Notes under the pieces: generated by a model
What the model was told of the DNA's origin: nothing
The model's database searches: none
What the model saw: only the letters and a program-made list of their open reading frames with translations
Assembly (NCBI RefSeq): GCF_019075875.1
Contig: NZ_JAHOOZ010000001.1
Coordinates: 3,472,001 to 3,536,000, forward strand
DNA length: 64,000 nucleotides
Reading direction: 5' to 3'
DNA from: Novosphingobium sp. G106
GTDB taxonomy: Bacteria > Pseudomonadota > Alphaproteobacteria > Sphingomonadales > Sphingomonadaceae
Position numbers and translations under genes: made by a program
Shown: positions 18,789 through 25,874 of the stretch, piece after piece
Layout: every line of letters begins with the position of its first letter
How positions within the stretch are numbered: the first letter of the stretch is position 1

Positions 18789-19268
18789 TCACCCCGGCAT
18801 CTGGTTCGTCGGCGCCTGCGCCCCGGCCCGTGCTTCCTTCGCTTCGGCCGCCGTCACCGGAGCCTTGTAGCGGTTGCCGAAATGGGTGCGGACGTAGTTG
18901 ACGACCTCGGCCGCCTGCTGGTCGCTCATCATCATGCCTATAGCGGGCATGCCGTTCATCCCCTGCATCAGCACCGACAGCGGATAGCCGCCGGCTTCGA
19001 GCTTGGGATTGCCGGCCAGCGCCGGATAGTGACCGGCGCCCTCCGCGCCTTTGGCATCGGGCATGTGGCAGGCGGCACAGACGCGGCGGTACATCGCCTC
19101 GCCGCTGGTCTCGGCGAACTGGCCGCGCCCGGCAAAGGCGCCGTCGGCGGCGTCGACCACGGCCGGCGTTGCCGGCGGAGCAGACTTGGCGGCGACGCCC
19201 ACCGAGCCGAGCGCAACGCCCATTGCCACTACGCCCGCCGTAAGGAGAGAAAGGGTCTGGATCTTCAT
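18789..19268 (-). CDS. Exported class I cytochrome c (partner of amine oxidase 1)
   Basis: Periplasmic monohaem cytochrome c of 159 residues. The signal peptide is MKIQTLSLLTAGVVAMGVAL followed by GSVGVAAKSA. The haem motif is C64-AA-C67-H68, in the block VCAACHMPDAKGAEG, and a methionine-rich segment (LMQGMNGMPAIGMMM) supplies the sixth ligand. Its start has a GAGAGGAGAG site and lies 11 bases after the stop of the flavin amine oxidase gene, so the two are cotranscribed. By analogy with NicA2 and its cytochrome CycN, it probably takes electrons from that flavoenzyme (inference). Confidence 0.9.
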   Translation of the reverse strand: MKIQTLSLLTAGVVAMGVALGSVGVAAKSAPPATPAVVDAADGAFAGRGQFAETSGEAMYRRVCAACHMPDAKGAEGAGHYPALAGNPKLEAGGYPLSVLMQGMNGMPAIGMMMSDQQAAEVVNYVRTHFGNRYKAPVTAAEAKEARAGAQAPTNQMPG

Positions 19269-19279
19269 GGTCTCTCCTC

Positions 19280-20872
19280 TCAGGCCGCGAGCACGTGTTG
19301 GTGGAGCCGGCCGATCGCGTCGATCGCCGAGGTGATGCCGCCCTCCTGCCAGCCGCCGTAGTAGGAGGCATGTTCGCCCGCGAGCATGATGCGGCCGTCC
19401 ATCGCGCAGAGGTTCTTGTAGTGCTCGGCGCGCGCCTGCTCGGTCCAGGTGCCGAAGCAGCCCAGCACCCAGGGTACGCGGTGCCAGCCGACCGACACGG
19501 CGTTCATGTACTCGGCCTTGGCCTGCGGATGGATCACCGAGTTCCATTCGAGCACCCGCGCGTGGCGTTCGGCCGGGGGCAGCGCGGTCAGCTCATAGCC
19601 GGTCGGGCCGCCGGTATAGGCGCCCAGCCAGACGCCCGGCCCCTTGGCGCCGTACTTGCTGCTGGGATAGCTGATCTGGCTGTTCGGCAAGTCGGTGTAG
19701 GAGATGCCGCCATAGATCTGGTCGTCCTGCTCCCAGAACCGGCGCTTGAACTCGAGCCCGACCTTGCAACTCGTCGAATAGGCGATGCCGCGGATCGCCG
19801 CGGCCATTTCCGGCCCGACGTTCATGTCCACCTGCGCGAGGATCGGCAGCGGGATCGTGCAGATGACGTAGTCGGCGCTGGCCGTCTGCTTGGCGCCGGT
19901 CTTGGTGTCGGTATAGGCGACCGTGACGCCCTTGTCGTTCTGCTGGATCGCAGTGACCTTGCTGTTCAGCCGGACGAGATGGCCGACCGCGCGTTCGAAC
20001 CCCTTGGCCACCTGCCCCATGCCGCCAACCGGCTGGAAGATGGTGAATTCGTGATCCCAGCTGAGGTTGCCGCCCAGCGTTTTCCACAGGCCCGAGCGCA
20101 GTACGGTCTCGGCGGTCATCGGCTCGGAAGGGATCGGCTCGGCGGAAAGGCCGCCGCCCGGTTCCTTGTCCCAGCCGCGCCGGTTGCTGGACTCGCGGCC
20201 CTTCACATAGCGCATGTTCTTGTCCAGCCCGCCCCAGCTGCGGAGCGATTCCAGCAGGATTTCACCGTCTTCCTTGGTGATCGTGTCGGTCAGCGCACCC
20301 TTGTTCACCGCCTTGGCGAGAAGCTCGCCGACATGACCATAATAGTCGGCCTGGGCGTGACGGAAGCGCTGTGGCTTGCCGTCGAACTGCTTCGTCGAAT
20401 GGATATAGGCATTGTAGTTGACCTGCATGAACGGCTGCAGCTCTACGCCGAGCTCGTGGCAGTAGTGGATCAGGCCGTGGTGGTGCCACGGAATGCGCCA
20501 GGGACCGGGATTGATGTAGTTGCCCGGCGCGAATTCACAGCGCTGGGTCGCGCCGCCGAGCTCGGTAAAGGTATCGCCGCCCTGCAGCGTCCACGAACGG
20601 CCGCCGACGCGGTCGTTGTATTCGAGCACCTGGACCTTGTAACCGGCGCGGCTGAGCTCCAGCGCCGAAGTCATGCCGGCAACACCGGCACCGAGGATCA
20701 GCACCGACGTTCCCTTGGGATCGCCGTCGAGCTTGATCGGGCCCTTGAAATTCGAAGCCTTCGCCTGGTCGAAGGCCCCCATGGCCATATACATGACCGT
20801 ACCCCCGGCTGCAGCGCCGATCAGACTCAGAAGATCGCGCTTGCTCATCCCCGGGTTGAGGTTTTGCGACAT
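19280..20872 (-). CDS. Exported flavin amine oxidase 1 (PF01593 family)
   Basis: FAD-dependent amine oxidase/dehydrogenase of 530 residues. The N-terminus MSQNLNPGMSKRDLLSLIGA is a Tat-like signal with a KR pair instead of RR, suggesting folded export. The FAD-binding motif is VLILGAGVAGMTSALELSRA (about 56-75), followed by GGRSWT; the C-terminal FAD block is MLAGEHASYYGGWQEGG. The sequence NPGPWRIPWHHHGLIHYCHE near residue 130 is shared with the two other amine oxidases downstream. The start was set at 20872 because GAGGG precedes it. The enzyme should oxidise an amine to an imine; its substrate is unknown. The cytochrome c gene follows directly, and a hybrid kinase gene is divergent. Confidence 0.9.
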   Translation of the reverse strand: MSQNLNPGMSKRDLLSLIGAAAGGTVMYMAMGAFDQAKASNFKGPIKLDGDPKGTSVLILGAGVAGMTSALELSRAGYKVQVLEYNDRVGGRSWTLQGGDTFTELGGATQRCEFAPGNYINPGPWRIPWHHHGLIHYCHELGVELQPFMQVNYNAYIHSTKQFDGKPQRFRHAQADYYGHVGELLAKAVNKGALTDTITKEDGEILLESLRSWGGLDKNMRYVKGRESSNRRGWDKEPGGGLSAEPIPSEPMTAETVLRSGLWKTLGGNLSWDHEFTIFQPVGGMGQVAKGFERAVGHLVRLNSKVTAIQQNDKGVTVAYTDTKTGAKQTASADYVICTIPLPILAQVDMNVGPEMAAAIRGIAYSTSCKVGLEFKRRFWEQDDQIYGGISYTDLPNSQISYPSSKYGAKGPGVWLGAYTGGPTGYELTALPPAERHARVLEWNSVIHPQAKAEYMNAVSVGWHRVPWVLGCFGTWTEQARAEHYKNLCAMDGRIMLAGEHASYYGGWQEGGITSAIDAIGRLHQHVLAA

Positions 20873-21238
20873 ATTGTATTTGCCCTCGCTTGCGGCCGCC
20901 CTGCCGTGCAGGGGAAATTCGGCCGCCACGGGCAAAATGTTGATACGCCTTTGTGCTTATTCCGCCAACGTTGTCATTCGACAAGGGTACCGCACTTGCG
21001 AAGGCCGGAGATTCCGGCGATCACCCCTATATCACGGGCTATTGTCCCTCTATGGGCCTGCGCAAAACCACGGTCTTGCCTTTGCCCTTCGGCAATGCAA
21101 CATTCCAATGCAGATACAAAAACAGGGCGCGTCCCAACTAGGGTCTCAGGGCAGAATGTTTCGACACCGACGGCAGTGCTGTGCGCTGAATACCATGACG
21201 CGAGCAAAGTCTCCGCAGCCGGGCACGCGCTGACGGCC
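20873..21238. other. Divergent control region between amine oxidase 1 and hybrid kinase
   Basis: 366 bases with no convincing gene. It should contain both promoters. It holds a perfect inverted repeat GCCGGA-GAT-TCCGGC (21004-21018) and a CCCTATAT...CTATGGG stretch (about 21025-21056). The order GATTCC(A/G)GC, ATC, CCCTA and ATGGGC resembles the region upstream of the TonB receptor at 25668-25707, hinting at a shared regulator site. This is my visual comparison only. Confidence 0.5.
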
Positions 21239-22906
21239 ATGGCGCTGTCCGACGCGAACTGGCTGAGAAAGGCGCCGCCCGTCTCGCGCGGTCCCTGGCG
21301 GATCGGCGTGCTCCGCGCCGCGCCGCTGTTCGCCCTGGCCATGGCGCTGCTGGCGATCGCGGCTGATCTCGCCGCCGAATTCTCCTCGGCCGACGATACC
21401 CAGATGCACCTGATCGGCATTGTCTGCATGATCGGGATCTGTGTCGTGGCCGCAGTGATTCTCGCACGCGAAGGTGCACGCGTGCCCGGTGCAGTAGTGG
21501 CGGAAGAAAATGCCGACCAGCTCAATCTGGACAAAGAGGCCGCAGAAACCGCCAATTTCGCCAAGAGCCGCTACATCGCCAGCGTCAGCCACGAGATCCG
21601 CGCGCCGCTCAATGCGATCTACGGCTACGCGCAGCTCATGGAGCGCGGCGACCAGGTCGATTCGCGCGAAGCCGCGCAAGTCATCCGCCGCTGCTCGGAA
21701 CACCTGACCAGCCTGGTCGACGGGCTGCTCGACATCAGCCAGCTCGAAAACGGCATCATGCGGGTCAAGCACGATACCGTTCGCTTTCGTGATTTTCTCG
21801 ACCAGATCTTCTGGATGCTGCGACCTAGCGCGCAGGCCAAGGGACTGGATTTCATCGCCGACTATCCCGAACGGCTGCCTGAATATATCCGCATGGATCA
21901 GAGCCGGCTGCGCCAGGTGCTGATCAACCTCGTATCCAACGCGATCAAGTTCACCGAGGCGGGATCGGTGACCTTCAAGGTCGGCTACGCGGGACAGATC
22001 GCCACTTTCGAAGTGATCGATACCGGCCCCGGCATCCGCCAGGAGGACCGCGAGCGGATCTTCGATCCCTTCGAGCGCGGCGGTGACGCGCACGAGCAGG
22101 TGCAGCCCGGGGTCGGGCTCGGGCTGCCGATCACCCAGGCGATCGTCAAGATCCTCGGCGGCGACCTCACGTTCGACAGCATTCCCGGCCAGGGCACCCG
22201 GTTCAAGGTCACGCTGATGCTGGGCGACGTCGCCGGCAAGATCAGCGACCTATCGCCGTCGCGTTCCATCGTCGGTTACGAAGGGCCGCGCCGCTCGCTC
22301 CTCCTCGTCGATGACGACGTGCGGCAGCTTTCTTTCCTGCGCAATCTGTTGGAATCGATCGGCTTCGACGTCGCGGCCGTACCCAACGGCGAGACCGCAG
22401 TTGCGCTCTGCGAACGCCGGCGATTCGATCTAGCGGTGCTCGACATCTCGATGCCCGGCATGTCGGGCTGGCAGACGGCCTCCTACCTGCGCGAGAAGAT
22501 GCAGCTCGACCTGCATATCGTCATGCTGTCCGCCAATGTGCAGGAATTCCACAAGCCCGAGACCCAGGTGATCGTCCACGACCTGTTCCTGGTGAAGCCG
22601 GTCGAATTCAACGCGCTGCTCGACGCGCTGGGCGGCCTGCTCAACCTCTCGTGGAAATGGGAAAACCTGGACCGGACCGTGCCGCTGCCCAAATCGGCGC
22701 CGACCGGCGACCTCTCCGAAGACGCCATGGTCCACGTCGAGCGGCTGCGCGATCTCCTGCGCATCGGCCACATCCGCGGGGTCGAGGCCGAGATCGCCGC
22801 GCTCGACGAGGCGGCACCCGAAGCGCGCGCGCTGATCGCGCATCTCTATGATTGTCTGGATCGCTACGATCTTTCTGCGATGGTAAGGAAACTGGAAAAT
22901 GTCTGA
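21239..22906 (+). CDS. Hybrid sensor histidine kinase
   Basis: Inner-membrane hybrid kinase of 555 residues. Two transmembrane helices at about 22-47 and 56-77 frame only a short periplasmic loop, so there is no large input domain. The HisKA phospho-acceptor is His118 (ASVSHEIRAPL); the ATPase has NLVSNAIKF, DTGPGI and GVGLGLPIT. A receiver domain (about 352-470) has phospho-acceptor Asp402 in VLDISMPGMSGW and a LVKP lysine. The C-terminal 70 residues form a helical tail often found in hybrid kinases. The start at 21239 is my choice; upstream in-frame sequence is antisense to amine oxidase 1. It overlaps the response-regulator gene by 8 bases. Confidence 0.9.
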   Translation: MALSDANWLRKAPPVSRGPWRIGVLRAAPLFALAMALLAIAADLAAEFSSADDTQMHLIGIVCMIGICVVAAVILAREGARVPGAVVAEENADQLNLDKEAAETANFAKSRYIASVSHEIRAPLNAIYGYAQLMERGDQVDSREAAQVIRRCSEHLTSLVDGLLDISQLENGIMRVKHDTVRFRDFLDQIFWMLRPSAQAKGLDFIADYPERLPEYIRMDQSRLRQVLINLVSNAIKFTEAGSVTFKVGYAGQIATFEVIDTGPGIRQEDRERIFDPFERGGDAHEQVQPGVGLGLPITQAIVKILGGDLTFDSIPGQGTRFKVTLMLGDVAGKISDLSPSRSIVGYEGPRRSLLLVDDDVRQLSFLRNLLESIGFDVAAVPNGETAVALCERRRFDLAVLDISMPGMSGWQTASYLREKMQLDLHIVMLSANVQEFHKPETQVIVHDLFLVKPVEFNALLDALGGLLNLSWKWENLDRTVPLPKSAPTGDLSEDAMVHVERLRDLLRIGHIRGVEAEIAALDEAAPEARALIAHLYDCLDRYDLSAMVRKLENV

Positions 22907-23825
22907 AATGGCCGTAGCCCCGCGGCCGGACACGGTGCTCGTGATCGACGACGAGCCCGATTCGCTGCGCATGCTGACCGCGATGCTCGAAACCGCGGAC
23001 CTGACCGTCCTGATCGCCACTTCCGGCAAGGCCGCACTCGACGTGCTGCAGCACGTCAAGCCCGACCTGATCCTGATGGACGCGGTGATGCCGGGGATCG
23101 ACGGCTTCGAGACGACGACGCTGATCAAGCGCGATCCGGCGCTCGCCCCGATCCCGATCATCTTCATGACTGGCCTGACCGAAAGCGAGCACGTCATCGA
23201 GGCCTTCGAGGTCGGCGGCGTCGACTATGTGCGCAAGCCGATCAACTGGCAGGAACTGCTGGCGCGCGTGCGCGTCCACATGGCGCAGAGCCGCGCGGTT
23301 CACGCCAGCGTGACAAGCCTCGACGCGACGGGGCGGCTGATGATGGCGACCGACAGCGAAGGCCGCCTGCTCTGGTGCACGCCGCTTGCCGAACGCGCGA
23401 TCGCGCGGGTCGCGCCCGGCTGGGACCGCGGCACGCCGGTCCTGCCGCCGCTGCTGCGCGGCGGCGTGCAAAAGCTGCTCGGCCAGGAGAATGCCAGCGG
23501 CTCCTCGATCCGTATCGAGCAGCCGCAGGGGACGATCGAATTGGTCGTCATCGACCGGCTTCGCGGCGACGAGGTGCTGATCCAGATCAACGAGCTCGAT
23601 CCTAAGCAGGACGTGCTGCGGCTGCAGAACGGGCTCAACATCACCTCGCGCGAGGCCGAGGTGCTGCTCTGGGTCAGCTACGGCAAGTCGAACTCGGACA
23701 TCAGCGACGTGCTGACGATCAGCCCCCGCACGGTGCAGAAGCACCTCGAGCACATCTACGACAAGATGGGTGTGGAAACGCGCTCTTCGGCGGCGGCGAT
23801 CGCGATCAAGATCATCGGGCGGTAG
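22899..23825 (+). CDS. LuxR-type response regulator with extra middle domain
   Basis: Cytoplasmic two-component response regulator of 308 residues. The receiver domain (about 10-130) has acidic pair Asp17/Asp18, phospho-acceptor Asp61 in LILMDAVMPGIDG and the conserved KP. Residues 135-240 look like a degenerate PAS-type domain (RLMMATDSEGRLLWCTPLAE). The C-terminus is a LuxR/NarL helix-turn-helix: LNITSREAEVLLWVSYGKSN, then ISPRTVQKHLEHIYDKMGV. It is translationally coupled to the hybrid kinase and is the obvious candidate regulator of the amine-oxidation genes on both sides. Confidence 0.92.
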   Translation: MSEMAVAPRPDTVLVIDDEPDSLRMLTAMLETADLTVLIATSGKAALDVLQHVKPDLILMDAVMPGIDGFETTTLIKRDPALAPIPIIFMTGLTESEHVIEAFEVGGVDYVRKPINWQELLARVRVHMAQSRAVHASVTSLDATGRLMMATDSEGRLLWCTPLAERAIARVAPGWDRGTPVLPPLLRGGVQKLLGQENASGSSIRIEQPQGTIELVVIDRLRGDEVLIQINELDPKQDVLRLQNGLNITSREAEVLLWVSYGKSNSDISDVLTISPRTVQKHLEHIYDKMGVETRSSAAAIAIKIIGR

Positions 23826-23857
23826 GAGGAAGCGTCTACCGCGCCGCGCGCAATGGA

Positions 23858-24361
23858 TCAGGCAGCCGGCTTGGCCGCGATCGCTTCGATCTCGATCAGG
23901 TAGTAAGGGCCGACCAGCGCGGCTACCTGGAAAGTCGAACGGGCAACCGTGACAGGCGTCTCGGCCGTGCCGAAGAAGGTCTTGAAGCCCTCGTTGGCGC
24001 CGGCGAAGTCCATGCGCCCGGTCTTGGGATCGGGCGCGAGGAACAGAGACAGCTTGATCGTGTCGGACATCTTGTAGCCCTGGGTCTCCAGGATCTTCTT
24101 GATCTTGCCCAGTGCGCTGATGGTCTGGGTCTTGGTATCCCCCATCTCCTCTACACTCTTCACATCGGCCATCGGCTTTGCGGGGTCGACCGGCGACGGG
24201 AGCTGGCCCGAGACGTAAAGCATCTCCGCCCCGGCACCGACCTTGGCGGCGTCGAGGATGATCGCCTGGGGATTGCTCTTGATGCGCGTGACCTGGGCGT
24301 GAGCCCCAGACGGCAACAGCGCGGCCGATAGTACGGCGGCAAACAGCATTTTAAATCGCAT
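23858..24361 (-). CDS. Exported RidA-family (YjgF) imine deaminase 1
   Basis: RidA-fold protein of 167 residues. Unlike ordinary RidA (about 130 residues, cytosolic), it starts MRFKMLFAAVLSAALLPSGA followed by HAQ, a Sec signal peptide. The RidA core includes MLYVSGQLP, the Thr/Gln-rich dimer region and the signature ARSTFQVAAL...LIEIEA, in which the catalytic arginine is conserved. RidA proteins hydrolyse reactive enamine/imine intermediates to keto products and ammonia. The start at 24361 has a CAGGAGAA site. It lies 33 bases downstream of the DAAO-like gene and probably deals with its product (inference). Confidence 0.9.
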   Translation of the reverse strand: MRFKMLFAAVLSAALLPSGAHAQVTRIKSNPQAIILDAAKVGAGAEMLYVSGQLPSPVDPAKPMADVKSVEEMGDTKTQTISALGKIKKILETQGYKMSDTIKLSLFLAPDPKTGRMDFAGANEGFKTFFGTAETPVTVARSTFQVAALVGPYYLIEIEAIAAKPAA

Positions 24362-24394
24362 GGATCTTCTCCTGGACGTCTTGGCAAGCATGGT

Positions 24395-25588
24395 TCAGCC
24401 CTTCGCCGCTGCCGCAGTGCGGGGCTGGAACATCGTCGCGACCACGCCGATCGAATCGCGCGCAGCGGCGTAATCGGGCTCTTCGTTGGGATCATTGAAG
24501 CCGAAGGCCTCGTCGGCGCCGAGCGCCTGGACGAGGATGCCGTCGCGGCGCGCGAGCACCGAGACGTGGTTGTACTGGAGGCCGTAGTCGACCTCGGGCT
24601 GCGGCAGCAGCCAGGCGATCTGACCGCGCACCGGGACAATGCTCTCGTCCTTCATCAACGCCCGCGCGCCGTAGCCCGTGCAGTTGACGATCGCCTTTTC
24701 GCGAATGCGCGCGAAGTCGGCGGGGCCGGTCAGTTCCATCGGCACGAAGCGCCCCCCAGCAATCAGGAAGTCGCTTTCGAGCTGGTGGTAGAGGTCGGCA
24801 ACGTTGTAGCGCAGCGTGCTCGTCCGCCGCACGAAAGGCATGGAGAACGGGTGCGCGCCGCTGGCGAGATCATCGTTGCGCGGCGTGAGGTCCTTCACCC
24901 GGTCGTCGTAGTCGACAAAGGTGTCGCTGCCGCCGCCCGGCATGGCGATCACCGTCTTGGGGCGCTTCTCGAACGGGGTGTCCGACAGCACGTAGCGGTC
25001 GACCCATTCGACGGGATTGCCGGCGAGGCCGAGGTAGGATTGGTGCACGGTGAAGGTACGCCGCGCCATCCGTTCCCACTTGGTCGTGAAAGCATCGTTG
25101 ACTGCGCCGTCCATGGCAACGCGGCTGTGCGGCGACCAGGTGCCGGTCGCCCGTGCAGAGCGGACGTCGGGAAAGCGATCCCTGGCGTAGATCGTGACCT
25201 TCAGCCCCAGGCGCTGGGCGGTGATCGCGGTGGTCATGCCGATCGCGCCGGCGCCGACCACGGCAATCTCCTTCGCACCGGTCTGCAGCAGCAACGGCAG
25301 CGCCTCCATCGCCGAGCCCCAGGACAGCGACCATCCGCTGCCGCCGTGGCCGTAGTGATGGAGCACGGTCTTGCCCGCGATCTGCTCGACTTCCATGCGC
25401 GGCCCAGCGGCACGGAAGGGACGAAGGCAGACGGTGACCTTGAACATGCGGTCGGCCCGCGCCTTGACCGGTGCCAGTGCAGGCGGCGAAGCGAAGGCCG
25501 TCTGCGCCATCAGCCTGGCCGGCAAACCGCCGGCGGCCCCAAGCGAACCCCACGCTGCGCTTCGTAAAACCGCCCGACGATCGACCAT
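24395..25588 (-). CDS. Tat-exported D-amino-acid-oxidase-like flavoprotein
   Basis: FAD-dependent oxidoreductase of 397 residues in the DAO (PF01266) family. The N-terminus MVDRRAVLRSAAWGSLGAAG carries an RR twin-arginine-type export signal. The FAD motif is IAVVGAGAIGMTTAITAQRL (about 105-125), typical of D-amino acid oxidases, and the C-terminal half has the NCTGYGARAL block with GQIAWLL. D-amino acid oxidases convert amino acids to imino acids with transfer of electrons to oxygen; an exported member is unusual. A GGAGGAG site precedes the ATG. The downstream RidA gene suits removal of an imino product. Confidence 0.88.
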   Translation of the reverse strand: MVDRRAVLRSAAWGSLGAAGGLPARLMAQTAFASPPALAPVKARADRMFKVTVCLRPFRAAGPRMEVEQIAGKTVLHHYGHGGSGWSLSWGSAMEALPLLLQTGAKEIAVVGAGAIGMTTAITAQRLGLKVTIYARDRFPDVRSARATGTWSPHSRVAMDGAVNDAFTTKWERMARRTFTVHQSYLGLAGNPVEWVDRYVLSDTPFEKRPKTVIAMPGGGSDTFVDYDDRVKDLTPRNDDLASGAHPFSMPFVRRTSTLRYNVADLYHQLESDFLIAGGRFVPMELTGPADFARIREKAIVNCTGYGARALMKDESIVPVRGQIAWLLPQPEVDYGLQYNHVSVLARRDGILVQALGADEAFGFNDPNEEPDYAAARDSIGVVATMFQPRTAAAAKG

Positions 25589-25687
25589 GCGTTCTTGCGC
25601 TCCTCCGCGGCCCGATTCGCCTGCGCAAAAAACGGCGCGGAACGGCCTGCGAAGCCCATAATCTAAGGATTCCAGCCAATCGGACCC

Positions 25688-25703
25688 TACGCATATCGGC
25701 GTA
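25688..25703 (+). promoter_or_regulatory. Candidate operator, inverted repeat TACGC-N6-GCGTA
   Basis: TACGC (25688-25692) and GCGTA (25699-25703) form perfect five-base arms about 170 bases before the TonB receptor start and about 100 before the DAAO-like start on the other strand. Wider flanks CCC and TGGG extend it. LuxR/NarL-type regulators often bind such sites, so the response regulator at 22899 is the likeliest partner (inference). Confidence 0.4.
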
Positions 25704-25874
25704 TGGGCAACCCCCGCGCTTTCGAGTGGACTGAGGCTTCAATCGGGAAGTCACCGCGACAGGGCGAAGACGTCTTCGAGAGCAAAAGATAAAAACGGGT
25801 CGCGCAAGTTGAAGACCACGACGCGCGGACCTGTGAACAAGAGGGAGAGATACGACAAAACATGGGGGTGACCA

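Noticed and set aside
19295..21238. Very long open frame upstream of the hybrid kinase start
   Set aside because: It runs antisense through amine oxidase 1, is rich in Arg/Gly/Ala as expected for the shadow of a GC-rich gene, and shows no domain before the kinase. The kinase start was placed at 21239.
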